Assembly (NCBI GenBank): GCA_048594885.1
Contig: JBMDXB010000150.1
Location: forward strand, 73,408 to 137,407
Length of the DNA: 64,000 nt
DNA from: JBMDXB01 sp048594885
Lineage (GTDB): Bacteria > Acidobacteriota > Vicinamibacteria > Vicinamibacterales > 2-12-FULL-66-21
Direction: 5' to 3'
A program made the position numbers and the translations under genes. Shown here piece after piece: positions 34,595-43,601 of this stretch. The notes under the pieces were generated by a model. It worked only from the letters and a program-made list of their open reading frames with translations, was not told the origin of the DNA and did not search any database. Positions within the stretch are counted from its first letter, which is position 1. Each line of letters starts with the position of its first letter.

Positions 34595-35872
34595 ATGACA
34601 ATTCGACGTCGCAGGTTTCTCCAGGCATCCGCTGCTGCCGCGGTGGGCGCGTATGCCTCGCCGGCGCTCGCACAGCGCGGTGGTGGCGCGAGCAGTCAGC
34701 ATCCCGCAATCACGTCGTTGAAGCCGTTCCCGGGCAAAGCGGCGCCGATCACCGACGACGAGCGTCGCGCGCGGATCGACAAGGCGCGCCGGCTGATGGC
34801 CGACAACGGCATGGGCGCCATCGTCCTCGAACCGGGGACGAGCATGTCCTACTACGTCAACGTGCGTTGGGGGCTCAGCGAGCGGCCGTTCCTGCTGGTC
34901 ATCCCGGCGAAGGGCGAACTCGCCTACGTTGCCCCGGGGTTCGAAGAAGCGCGCGCCCGCGAAGTCACCAAGTTCACCAACGACGTGCGCGTGTGGCAGG
35001 AGGACGAGGACTGGGGCGCGGTGGTTGCGGGAATTCTGAAGGATCGCGGCGTCGCATCCGGCAAGGTCGGCATCGAGGAGCGCGTGAGGTTCTTCATCGC
35101 TGACGGACTGGCCGCGGCGGCGCCGCAGGTCGAGTTCGTGCTCGCGACACCCGTGACGGCCGGCTGCCGCATGATCAAGTCGCCGGCGGAGATCGCGCTG
35201 ATGCAGCGCGCCAACGACATCACGATCGAGGCGTTCAAGGCGGCCTTCGCCACGCTGCACGACGGCATCACGCAGTTCGAGTTCCAGAACCACATCCGCG
35301 CGGCGTTCCAGGCGCTCGGCGCGGCCGGTGGCGGCGCCAGCGCGCAGTTCGGCGAATACACCGCGTTTCCGCACGGCAGCATCCAGCCACAGCGCCTCCG
35401 CCAGGGAGACGTCGTCCTCGTCGACGGCGGCTGCACGGTCGAGGGCTACCAGTCGGACGTGACGCGGACGACGGTCTTCGGCAAGCCCACACAGCGGCAG
35501 ATCGACGTGTGGAACCTCGAAAAGCAGGCACAAACGGCGGCGTTCAAGGCGGCGCAGGTCGGGGCAACGTGCGAATCGGTCGATGCCGCGGCCCGGAAGG
35601 TCATCACCGACGCCGGATTCGGACCGGATTACAGAGTGCCGGGGCTGCCGCACCGCACGGGACACGGCATCGGCATGGACGGCCACGAGTGGACGAACTT
35701 CGTCCGCGGCAACAAAACGAAACTGGCGCCGGGCATGTGCTTCAGCGACGAACCGATGATCGCGATCTATGGCGAGTTCGGCGTGCGTCTCGAGGATTGC
35801 CTCCACATCACCGAGAACGGTCCCAGGTTCTTCACCCAGCCGAGTCCGTCGATCGACAGGCCGTTCGCATGA
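34595..35872 (+). CDS. Tat-exported M24-family peptidase (Xaa-Pro aminopeptidase-like)
   Basis: The protein has 425 residues from ATG 34595, which opens a twin-arginine leader (RRRRFLQASAAAAVGAYA). A creatinase-like N-terminal domain (YYVNVRWGLSERPFLLVIP) precedes the pita-bread M24 domain. Its metal ligands are all present: D in VLVDGGC, D in YQSDVTRT, H in GLPHRTGHGIG, E in SDEPMI and E in VRLEDC. Such enzymes cleave N-terminal Xaa-Pro bonds or related amides. The stop overlaps the next gene's start in ATGA, so the two M24 genes are translationally coupled. A cre-like site lies just upstream. The ORF continues much further upstream without a plausible start. Confidence 0.88.
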   Translation: MTIRRRRFLQASAAAAVGAYASPALAQRGGGASSQHPAITSLKPFPGKAAPITDDERRARIDKARRLMADNGMGAIVLEPGTSMSYYVNVRWGLSERPFLLVIPAKGELAYVAPGFEEARAREVTKFTNDVRVWQEDEDWGAVVAGILKDRGVASGKVGIEERVRFFIADGLAAAAPQVEFVLATPVTAGCRMIKSPAEIALMQRANDITIEAFKAAFATLHDGITQFEFQNHIRAAFQALGAAGGGASAQFGEYTAFPHGSIQPQRLRQGDVVLVDGGCTVEGYQSDVTRTTVFGKPTQRQIDVWNLEKQAQTAAFKAAQVGATCESVDAAARKVITDAGFGPDYRVPGLPHRTGHGIGMDGHEWTNFVRGNKTKLAPGMCFSDEPMIAIYGEFGVRLEDCLHITENGPRFFTQPSPSIDRPFA

Positions 35873-37242
35873 GAGCGCTCCCCATCGTCTTTGCGTTCGT
35901 CGCGACGCTGGCGGGCCAGCCGTGGTTCAGCGACGTCTTTCCGCCAGAGGAGTACGCGGCACGCCGCGCGCGGGTCATGGAGCAGATCGGCGACGGCATT
36001 GCCATGCTGCAGGGCGCGGCGGAGCGGCCGGCGGAGGCGCCGTTCCGGCAGAACAATCAGTTCTTCTACCTGACAGGCGTCGAGGTCCCGCGCGCGTTTC
36101 TCGTCATCGACGGACGGTCGAAGAACTCGACACTGTATCTCGCCGACAACAGCCGCCGCGCGCGCGCGATGGGCCCGCTTCTCGAACCCGGCGACGAGGC
36201 GGTGAAGATCACTGGAGTCGAGGCGGCAGTGAAGCGCGACGAGCTCGACGCGGCGATTGCGGCGGCCGACGGACGGCCGATCTACACGCCGCACCGGCCG
36301 GAAGTCCTCGGCAGCGGATCGGCGGGTGATGCGGCGGCGTGGCAGCGCGCGACGGCGTCCGACCCGTGGGACGGCCGTCCCTCGCGCGAGCAAGTGTTCA
36401 TCGAGAAGATGAAGGTGAAGGCGCCGCGATCGGAGATCCGCGATCTCGATCCGATGCTCGACGCCCTGCGGTTCATCAAGTCGCCGCGCGAGGTCGCCGT
36501 CATCCGCGAGGCCACACGCATCACCGGGCTCGGCATCATCCAGGCGATGCGCGAGGCGCGGCCCGGCGTCCACGAGTACGAGCTGTTCGCCGCCGCCGAG
36601 TACATCTTCCGCAAGCACGGCGCGCAGGGCGCGGCCTACTTCCCGCTCTCCGCCACCGGCAAGAACACGATCTACTCGCACTACCACCGCGGCACGGCGA
36701 AGCTCGCGGACGGCGACCTCGTGCAGTTCGACTACGCGCCCGACTGGAACTATTACGTCTCCGACGTGACGCGCGTCTTTCCCGCCAACGGCCGTTTCAC
36801 ACCGTGGCAGCGCGAGTGGTACACGATCTACCTTCGGCTCTATCGCGCGGTGTTGACGTCGATCCGGCCGCAGGCGACGATTCGAGAGGTGATCGCCGAC
36901 GCGGTAAAGAAGATGGATGCGGCGATGGCGGACTACAGGTTCACCGACCCGCGCATCAAGGAGGCCGCGACGAGATTCGTCGAGCGCTACCGCAGCAGCA
37001 AGGCGACGAGCCTCGGACACGCGATCGGCATGGAGGTCCACGACGTCGGCCGCCATGGCGAGCGGCTGCAGCCAGGCCAGACGTTCACGATCGAACCGGC
37101 CATGCAGATTCCGGAGCTCGGCCTGGCCATGCGGCTCGAGGACGCCCTGCTCGTCACCGAGAGTGGCGTCGAAAACATGTCAGCCTTCGTGCCCGTGGAG
37201 ATCGAGGCAATCGAGAAGCTGATGCGGGAGAGCCGGGACTGA
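35869..37242 (+). CDS. Secreted Xaa-Pro aminopeptidase (AMP_N plus M24)
   Basis: The protein has 457 residues from the ATG that overlaps the preceding stop (ATGA at 35869-35872). A short signal peptide (RALPIVFAFVATLAGQ) is followed by an aminopeptidase-P N-terminal domain (FPPEEYAARRARVMEQI ... NNQFFYLTGVEVP). The M24 core has metal ligands D in QFDYAPDW, D in YVSDVTRVF, H in SLGHAIGMEVHDVG, E in TIEPAM and E in MRLEDALLV. It removes N-terminal residues before proline. Together with the preceding M24 gene it forms a two-peptidase operon. Its TGA lies in the loop of a REP-like hairpin, and the convergent gene's stop is in the same element. Confidence 0.92.
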   Translation: MRALPIVFAFVATLAGQPWFSDVFPPEEYAARRARVMEQIGDGIAMLQGAAERPAEAPFRQNNQFFYLTGVEVPRAFLVIDGRSKNSTLYLADNSRRARAMGPLLEPGDEAVKITGVEAAVKRDELDAAIAAADGRPIYTPHRPEVLGSGSAGDAAAWQRATASDPWDGRPSREQVFIEKMKVKAPRSEIRDLDPMLDALRFIKSPREVAVIREATRITGLGIIQAMREARPGVHEYELFAAAEYIFRKHGAQGAAYFPLSATGKNTIYSHYHRGTAKLADGDLVQFDYAPDWNYYVSDVTRVFPANGRFTPWQREWYTIYLRLYRAVLTSIRPQATIREVIADAVKKMDAAMADYRFTDPRIKEAATRFVERYRSSKATSLGHAIGMEVHDVGRHGERLQPGQTFTIEPAMQIPELGLAMRLEDALLVTESGVENMSAFVPVEIEAIEKLMRESRD

Positions 37243-37255
37243 AGTCCCGCCCTAC
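37234..37255 (-). repeat. GTAG-tagged REP-like hairpin shared by two convergent stop codons
   Basis: On the minus strand this reads GTAG, GG, stem CGGGACT, loop TC, stem AGTCCCG. The stem is perfect over 7 bp. The plus-strand stop of the Xaa-Pro aminopeptidase (TGA 37240-37242) is in the loop, and the minus-strand stop of the Asp-box gene (TAG 37254-37252) is the TAG of the tag. A single 22-nt repeat therefore ends both genes. Confidence 0.8.
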
Positions 37256-40200
37256 TCGGACCCTCGGGCTGGGATGAACACCTTCCCCGCCATCGCCTTG
37301 TTGAACGCGGGAATCTCCTTCTGCAGCAGGTTGTCGTAGCCAGCCTTCGCCGCCGCCAAATCCTTCTCGATCTCCGCCAGCACCTGCAGTGACGCGTCCG
37401 TCGGACGGTAGTCGGCGCCGCCGGCGACGTCTCCGGCCCCGGTGCCAACGACGCCACTCAGCCAGATCAGGTTCATGTAGACCTTGTAGGCCTCGACGTA
37501 CCACTTGTCGTCGCTGTGCAGGTCCGTGCGTGAGAGCAGCTGAAGCTCGACGCCCATGATCTTGTGCTCGAGTTCGCGGAGCGCCTTCGCGACGTCCGCC
37601 TTGGCCGCGTTCGCCGCGATCGCATCTTCGATCTGTTTCCGGATTGCTTCGACGCGGTTGATCATATCGACGGCCGCGTTCATGTCGTCGCGAATCCGGA
37701 TCTGCGTCTTCGTTGACCGAACGATGTCCTCATCGCTGGACGGAATCGCGGGATCCTTCAGGATCTCGAACGGCTTTGTCAGCGTGGCGCCGCCGGCGCG
37801 CAGACGCACCGTGTACTTGCCCGGCGCCGCGATCGGACCCGACCGCTGCGGCTGCTGAATACCCCAGTGCACGATCGGCCGGGTCGCTTGCCCCCTGAAC
37901 CGCGGCTCTTCCCAGATGTGCGGGTTGTCCGGTGGCGTCGTCCGCAGCTCGACCTGCTTCGGTCCGTCGTAACGTAGATCCCACGTCGCTCGATTGAGAC
38001 CGGCACGCGCGGGCGCTGAGATGCGGCGGATCACCGCTCCGGAAGAATCCATCACGTCCAGCTCCACCGGCTCCGCCGGCGCCGGGTTGAGCGAGAAGAG
38101 GAACTCCGCCGACCCGCCGCGCGCCAGCCTGAACGCTGGCCGCGGCGCGTAGAGAAACGCTCCCGCTGTCGTCGTCACCTGGTCGGCCTGCTCGAGCCGC
38201 GTGATGTCGCCGAGGATGTACAGCCCGCGGCCGTAGGTCGACACGACGACGTCGTGGTGCTCCTTTTGTACGGCGATCCACGTGACCGGCGCGGCGGGAA
38301 GCCCTTCCTTGAACTGTGTCCATGTCTTCCCGTCGTTCACCGAGTAGTAGAACGCGTTGCCCGTGCCCGCGAAGAGCATCCCGCGGCGATTGGGGTTCTC
38401 CGCGAGCGAGAGCGCGTACGCGAGCGGATGCCGCTTCGGCAGCGCGTCGCTGATCTTCGTCCACGTCTTTCCGAAGTCCGCGGTCTTGTAGATGAACGGA
38501 TCGCGGTTGTCCATCAGGTGGTAGTCGACGACGACGTAGGTGGTGGCGGGGTCGAAGTGGGACGGCTCGATCTTCGTGATGGTGCCCCACGCGGGCATGC
38601 CCGTGACGTTCTTCGTCACGTCGGTCCACGTCTTGCCGCCGTCGCGCGTGTGCCAGATCTTCCCGTCGTTGGTGCCCGCCCAGATGAGTCCTTTCTGGAT
38701 CGGCGACGGCGCGATCGCGTAGACGACTTCGCCGTAGAACTGTCCGAGGTTGTCGCCAATCACGCCGCCTGAAAAGACGATGCGCGAGGGATCCTGCGTC
38801 GACAGATCCGGGCTGATGACGTCCCATGATTGGCCGCCGTTGGACGACTTGAGAATCACCTGGCAGCCGTAATAGACCGTGTCCTCCTCGAATGGATCCG
38901 TCGCCAGCGGCGGCGTCCAGTGACAGCGGTACTTCAGCCCGACCGGCTCGTGGTCCAGCGTGTGCTTCCACGGCGAGACCGAGCGCGCCCTCCGCGTACG
39001 ATGGTCGTAGCGCGTGACCTCGTTGCCATAGCAGCTCGCCCAGATGATGTCGGGATCGCGCGGGTTCGGGATCGTGAATCCGGACTCGCAGCCGCCGATG
39101 CTCGTGTCCCACGCAGTTCCGCCACCGCGACCGCCGCGTCCGCCGCCACGGCCACCGCGCCCGGCGGCGCCGCCGGCCGGCTGCGGCGAATACGACGGTA
39201 CGTTGGTCACCGGCACCGGCGAATCCGCCGGCCCGCGCATGGTCCCGTCGTCCTGACGGTTGCTGTAGATCCAGTACGGCACGCGGTGGTCGACCGCCAC
39301 GTGGTACATCTGGCCAATCGGCAGCACGATCGACCTAAAGCTCTCGCCGTGGTTCGTGGTGATGCCCATGCCGCCGTCGCCCGTGGCGGCCCAGTGGTTC
39401 GGATCCTTCGGATCCATCCAGATGTCGTGACAGTCGCCGCAGCCGCCGCCGGTGATCGGGAACGTGCGACCGCCGTCAGTCGATCGGTGGAAGCTGCTGT
39501 TGGCGACGAGCACTTCGTCCGCGTTCGCCGGGTTGACGGCGACGCGGATGTAATAGCCGGCGCGCCCAATCAGCCGGCGATCCCAGCTCACGACGCGCCA
39601 CGAGTCGCCGGCATCGTCCGACCGCCACAGCGATCCCTGATTGGCCGTCTGAATCAGCGCATACATGCGCTTCGAGTCGGACGGCGCGATGGCGACGTCG
39701 ATCTTGCCGACGTCCGGCTTCGGCATGCCGTTCGAGACCCTCGTCCACTTCGAGCCGCCGTCGCGCGAGATGTGGACGCCGCTGCCCGGTCCCCCGCTGA
39801 ACATGCCCCACGTGTGCATCACGACGTGCCAGGTGCCGGCGATGAGCACGTTCGGATCCTTCGCATCCATCGCGATGCCGGAACAGCCGGTGTCCGCGTT
39901 GACGAACAGCACGCGCTCCCACGTCCCGCCACCGTTCGTGCTGCGGAAGACGCCGCGCTCCTCCTGCGGGCCGGTCACGCGGCCGAGCGCGCAGGCGAAC
40001 ACGATGTCGGGATTCGTGGGATGAACGAGGATGCGGCCGATGCGCCCCGTCTCGCGCAGGCCCACGTGCTTCCACGTGGCGCCGCCGTCGGTCGACTTGT
40101 AGATGCCGTCGCCCATGACGTCGGTCGGCCGGATCACCCACGCCTCGCCGGTACCGGCCCACACGATCTTCGGATCCGACGGCGCAACAGCGAGGGCGCC

Positions 40201-40269
40201 GATCGCCTGCACCGGCTGATCGTCGAAGATCGGCGCGAACGTTGCTCCGCCGTCAGTCGTCTTCCACAC
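37252..40269 (-). pseudogene. 5'-truncated Asp-box/sortilin (VPS10)-like beta-propeller gene
   Basis: The readable frame is 1005 codons. The protein is built of BNR/Asp-box repeats, each SxDGGxxW-like (STDGGATW, STNGGGTW, SRDGGSKW, SDDAGDSW, STDGGRTF, SSNGGQSW, TRDGGKTW), followed by a C-terminal helical/beta region. Homologues I know of begin with a signal peptide and a conserved block (GPFRGGR...GGGVWKTTDGG). Here the sequence begins abruptly at the VWKTTDGG strand (GTG at 40269), with no leader, no Shine-Dalgarno and the preceding 60-90 residues missing. Upstream DNA encodes an unrelated protein in another frame. Export would fail, so I call it a pseudogene, although an in-frame internal start cannot be excluded. 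Its stop lies in a REP tag. Confidence 0.7.
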
Positions 40270-40607
40270 GCTCCGGTGTAATCGCGCTTTTGATACCGGC
40301 GCATCGCCATCGCGAACGGCTCGCCCGACTCCTCGAGCCGGCGGATGTACGGCGGCGCCACGACGCTCGCGAGCGCTGGCAGTGAGGACGGAAGCAACCT
40401 GGCTGCGCGACCTTCGCCCGGATCACGCGACATGTCGCGCTGCAAGCCGATCGTGACGAGCAGGACGCCGAGGCACGATGCCACCATGCGGCGGCGCCAG
40501 CGCCGGCGTGCCGCCGCGCGCGAGCGAGCCAGCGCCCGACGCGACAGCGCGAGCCGCTCCTCCGGCGCGAGCTGACGGTCCGGGGGGGTCACCGCAACGG
40601 CGCACAT
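40270..40607 (-). pseudogene. 5' fragment of a membrane/TPR-like protein fused out of frame to the Asp-box gene
   Basis: From the ATG at 40607 the frame encodes about 113 sensible residues: a charged Arg/Ala helix, one transmembrane segment (MVASCLGVLLVTIG, near residue 41), a linker, and then GEPFAMAMRRYQKRDYTGA, which resembles the first helix of a tetratricopeptide repeat. Just after DYTGA the sequence enters the Asp-box gene out of frame (CGRRLTAEQ...) and meets a stop at 40134. The change of identity occurs at the GGAGCGTG around 40263-40275, which both genes could share as microhomology. This looks like a deletion that removed the rest of this gene and the start of the next, or an assembly join. 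Confidence 0.6.
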
Positions 40608-40638
40608 GGTTGCCTGCGCTGATTATCGACCCGTACGC

Positions 40639-40676
40639 AAAAAACACGGCGGCGCATGAACGGAACATTCGCCGCC
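40639..40676 (-). terminator. Rho-independent-type terminator for the minus strand
   Basis: Read on the minus strand: stem GGCGGCG (40676-40670), a 15-nt loop, stem CGCCGCC (40654-40648), then GTG and six T (40644-40639). This is the best intrinsic terminator in the window. It lies 27 nt after the stop of the frameshifted secreted-protein gene, showing that this was once an ordinary transcribed gene. Confidence 0.7.
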
Positions 40677-40702
40677 GAAAAGATACGCGAACCGCGCGCC
40701 AG

Positions 40703-41680
40703 CTACTGCTGCGCGACCGTGCACGCAACCCCGTGTGCGATCACGTAGGACGACGCAGGCGCCGCGACCGTGTAGGTGTCGGACGTCGCCGCGTCGAGCG
40801 AGTGCTGGTACGGAACTGGCCCGGCGAGACGGTGAACACCATCTTGTTACCCTGCTTGACCGTCGGGTACATCTGCGAGCCGACGTAGCGGTGCGTCTCG
40901 TTGAAGAACCAGCCCGGCTTCCCTTCGTAGGTCACGGTCGCCGACGAGCCGTCGTGATCGATCGTCAGGTAGCCCTTGGTGATGTCGCTCTGGCCCGCGC
41001 CCGCGTAGATGTCGAGCACATAGCGGCCGGCGGTGTACGGCCCGTTCGACCAGCCCAGCGGCTGAAGCCGTAGTCGAGGAAGCTGGCGTTGGCGTTAGCG
41101 TCATACGCGAAGGCCGTGTTGCACGACGGCCCGGCCGGGAATGCGTTCTCCACCGAGCAGAGGCAGGTGAGCGTCACGGTGCTGAACGTCGCCCAGTTGC
41201 CCTTCGCGGTGAGGCGGCTGCCTTCCGACCAGCCCGTCTCGGTCTGGCCCACACGCTTGCGAAGCGCCGCATGCGCCGCGACGCAGTAGATGCTGTCGTC
41301 GCCCGGGCACGAGAAATTGAGCTCGGGACTCGAGAGCGGAATCGAGAACGTGTGCGTCGTCGCGCCGCCGAACGCCGCTTTGTGCGGGAATTTGCCCGGT
41401 GTGGGATTCCAGGAGGTGGTTTGTGGAAGCTCGCCGATCCTCGATCCCACCCAGAGCTGCGCTTCCGTCAGCTCCCAGCCGTCCCTGGTGGCATACGTGA
41501 TCCGAAGGGCGTCCCCTCGATGGTTGCCGAAACCGTCCCCGCGTCGATGTGCTGACCCGCGTACAGCACGTACTGGCCCGTGCCGGCTACGGTGGGAAGA
41601 CACTCGGCGCCGGCCGCTGCCGGCGCACATACTGCGAAGGCAGCCGCGCAGGCTGCCGCCATTCTCCGAGCTGGAGTCAT
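40703..41680 (-). pseudogene. Secreted-protein gene broken by three single-base frameshifts
   Basis: The start ATG at 41680 has AGGAGAG upstream and a signal peptide (ARRMAAACAAAFAVCAPAAAGA). The protein reads normally to VSATIEG (about 41517), where one G of a G run is missing. It then continues in a second frame from DALRITYATRDGW through TFSTVTLTCLCSVENAF to FLDYGFSRW (about 41055), where another G is missing. It continues in the third frame from WSNGPYTAGRYVLDIYAGAG to SPGQF (about 40812), where a third base is missing, and ends YQHSLDAATSDTYTV...VAQQ with TAG at 40703-40705. Restored length is about 326 residues. I recognise no family. Two losses are in G homopolymers, so either sequencing error or decay is possible. 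Confidence 0.8.
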
Positions 41681-41886
41681 GAACGTCTCTCTCCTAAAAA
41701 AGTTGTGAGAACACGTCCGCGCGCGCACTGGTGACAGAACTGAGATGGATCTTTCAGTTTTGTCGCACGAATGGCCGTTTCAGTCGGTCTGGCAGACTCT
41801 CACGCAATCCATATGCCTCGATGTAACACTTTGTAACGGTTGCTCGCGTGTTACATGCGACCGGTGGTACACTCGGTGAGCTCAGC
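41681..41886. promoter_or_regulatory. Divergent promoter region with inverted repeat before the LacI gene
   Basis: This is a 206-nt gap between the broken secreted-protein gene and lacI-type gene. It contains TGTAACAC (41822-41829) and its exact inverse GTGTTACA (41848-41855), 18 nt apart and 32 nt before the ATG at 41887, with TTGTAACGGTTGC between them. The arms share TGTAA/TTACA ends with the 14-bp sites before the receptors, so the regulator may control itself here with a different spacing. No clear -35/-10 pair is assigned. Confidence 0.5.
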
Positions 41887-42897
41887 ATGAACATCGCCGA
41901 GATCGCCCGCCGTGCGAACGTGTCGACGGCGACCGTGTCGCGCACCATCAATCAGAGCGGCCCCGTGAAGGCGGCCACCGCGCGCAAGGTGTGGCGCGTG
42001 GTCTCCGAGTTGAATTACTTCCCGAACAGTCACGCGCGCGCGCTCGTCTCCGGCCGCAGCCGTCTGCTCGGCCTGATCGTCTCTGATATCAGCAACCCGT
42101 TCTTCTCCGAGCTGATTCGCAGCTTCGACGCAATGGCCGCGCAGCAGCAGTACGACGTCCTCATCACGAGCACCGACTACGAGACGAACCGGATGACGGC
42201 GACGCTGCGCCGGATGATGGAGCGCAAAGTCGACGGCGTCGCGCTCATGACGTCGGAGATGGACGTCGGCCTGATTCGCGAGCTCTCCCGGCGCGGCGTG
42301 CCGATCGTGTTCATGGACGTCGGCCAGATGGGGCCGCGCATGAGCCACGTCCTCATCGACTACGGCAACGGCATCATGCAGGCGGTCGAACACGTCGTCT
42401 CGCTCGGCCACCGCAACGTCGCGTTCATCAGCGGACCGCTGGACCTGCACTCCGCGCGCACGCGCCGGCAGGCGTTCATCGACGGCATGCGGCGGACCGC
42501 CGTCCTGCCCGATCGCAGGATGCTGCGCGAGGGCACGCACACGGCGGAGGGGGGCTATCGCGAGATGGCGGCGCTGCTGCGGCTGGGGAAACGGCCGACC
42601 GCCGTCGTCGCGTCGAACGACTGGACGGCGATCGGCGCGCTGCACGCGGTCCACGCCGCGGGGCTGCGTGTCCCCGACGACATCTCGCTCGTCGGGTTCG
42701 ACGACATCCCGCTCGTCAGCTACACGACGCCGGCGCTGACGACCGTGCGGATGTCCGCGGCCGACGTCGGCGGCACCGCGTTCGAGGCGCTGTTCCGGCT
42801 GATTGGCGGCGAGCGCCACGAAGGCGACGTCTACCAGATCCCGACCAAGCTCGTCGTCCGCGCCTCGACCGCGCGCGCGAAGGGGGTCAGGTCTTGA
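41887..42897 (+). CDS. LacI-family transcriptional regulator, probable arabinose-block repressor
   Basis: The protein has 336 residues from the ATG at 41887 (MNIAEIARRANVSTATVSRTINQ, the standard LacI helix-turn-helix and hinge LNYFPNSHARAL). The effector domain is a periplasmic-binding-protein-like core (LLGLIVSDISNPFFSELIRSF, GFDDIPLVSYTTPALTTVRM). The ligand is probably a sugar or sugar phosphate. It is followed by a convergent HAD-araD-araB operon, and two perfect LacI/cre-type palindromes stand before the nearby receptors, so I infer that it regulates the arabinose genes. The last four residues before its stop, GVRS, and the TGA are encoded by the left arm of a 29-bp-arm hairpin repeat. 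Confidence 0.92.
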   Translation: MNIAEIARRANVSTATVSRTINQSGPVKAATARKVWRVVSELNYFPNSHARALVSGRSRLLGLIVSDISNPFFSELIRSFDAMAAQQQYDVLITSTDYETNRMTATLRRMMERKVDGVALMTSEMDVGLIRELSRRGVPIVFMDVGQMGPRMSHVLIDYGNGIMQAVEHVVSLGHRNVAFISGPLDLHSARTRRQAFIDGMRRTAVLPDRRMLREGTHTAEGGYREMAALLRLGKRPTAVVASNDWTAIGALHAVHAAGLRVPDDISLVGFDDIPLVSYTTPALTTVRMSAADVGGTAFEALFRLIGGERHEGDVYQIPTKLVVRASTARAKGVRS

Positions 42898-42963
42898 ATT
42901 ATCACTTCTTCACGGTTTCGGGACGCTGATCGTCAAAAAGTGATAATTCAAGACCTGACCCCC
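42882..42963. repeat. Long-arm hairpin repeat (GGGTCAGGTCTTGA family), copy 1
   Basis: The left arm 42882-42910 and right arm 42935-42963 pair at 28 of 29 positions around a 24-nt loop. Each arm contains GTCAGGTCTTGA reading outward-in, so genes entering from either side acquire Gly-Val-Arg-Ser-stop. Both flanking genes do: the LacI gene ends at 42897 and the HAD gene at 42948. The second copy, with a different loop, is at 54152-54245. It has no T tract in the usual position but could still form a strong bidirectional terminator. Confidence 0.9.
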
Positions 42964-43601
42964 ACCAATCGGTCGAAGGTATCGTCGGCGAGATCCGCCA
43001 GCGATCTGACGAAGACGTCCGCGTCCAGCACCGCCGTCCGGCTGACGCCAATCGATCGCATGCCGGCGCGCCGCGCGGCTTCGACTCCGGCAGCGGCATC
43101 CTCGACGACGATGCAGCGGTGCGGCGGAACGCCGACGCGTTCGGCCGCTTTGAGGAACACCTGGGGATCCGGCTTCCCCGCCGTCACGTCTTCGGCCGAG
43201 ACGATGGCGTCGAAATCGCCCGACAGCCCGAGGACGCCGAGCATCACTTCGACGTTCGCGCGCGGTGCCGACGACGCGATCGCCTGTTTCCATCCGCGCT
43301 CGTGCAGGCGCTCCGCCCACTCGCGCGCGCCGGGGAGCGGCGTCAGTCCTCGTTCGCGCGCCAGGCGGCGGTACTCCTCCTCCTTGGCGTCGCCGATGCG
43401 CTGAATGCGTGTCGGATCAGCGTCCGCGCCAAGCCAGCCGCGCAGGATACGATCGTTCTTCTGCCCGAAACTGTCGAGGAACTGCTCGTAGGTGACGGAC
43501 ACACCCTCGGCCGCCAGCGTGTCGCGCCAGGAGAGCCAGTGAGACTCCTCGGAATCGACGAGCGTCCCGTCGAGATCCCAGAGAACGGCGCGCTCGATCA
43601 T
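42948..43601 (-). CDS. HAD-superfamily hydrolase (beta-phosphoglucomutase-like phosphatase)
   Basis: The protein has 217 residues from the ATG at 43601, which overlaps the araD stop (ATGA). The motifs are: I, LWDLDGTLVD (D9 and D11); II, SSAPR; III, Lys in AGKPDP; IV, VVEDAAAG. The cap is the helical subclass IA type (EESHWLSWRDTLAAEG...). Such proteins dephosphorylate sugar phosphates or act as mutases. As the third gene of an araB-araD-HAD operon, it may remove misphosphorylated or excess pentose phosphates; that is inference. The C-terminus reads DRLVGVRS, with the last four residues and stop coming from the right arm of the long hairpin repeat. Confidence 0.88.
   Translation of the reverse strand: MIERAVLWDLDGTLVDSEESHWLSWRDTLAAEGVSVTYEQFLDSFGQKNDRILRGWLGADADPTRIQRIGDAKEEEYRRLARERGLTPLPGAREWAERLHERGWKQAIASSAPRANVEVMLGVLGLSGDFDAIVSAEDVTAGKPDPQVFLKAAERVGVPPHRCIVVEDAAAGVEAARRAGMRSIGVSRTAVLDADVFVRSLADLADDTFDRLVGVRS

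Noticed and set aside
41509..41525. Programmed frameshift in the secreted-protein gene
   Set aside because: The gene needs three independent shifts of the same sign, with no slippery heptamer plus pseudoknot at any of them. Decay or sequencing error is simpler.
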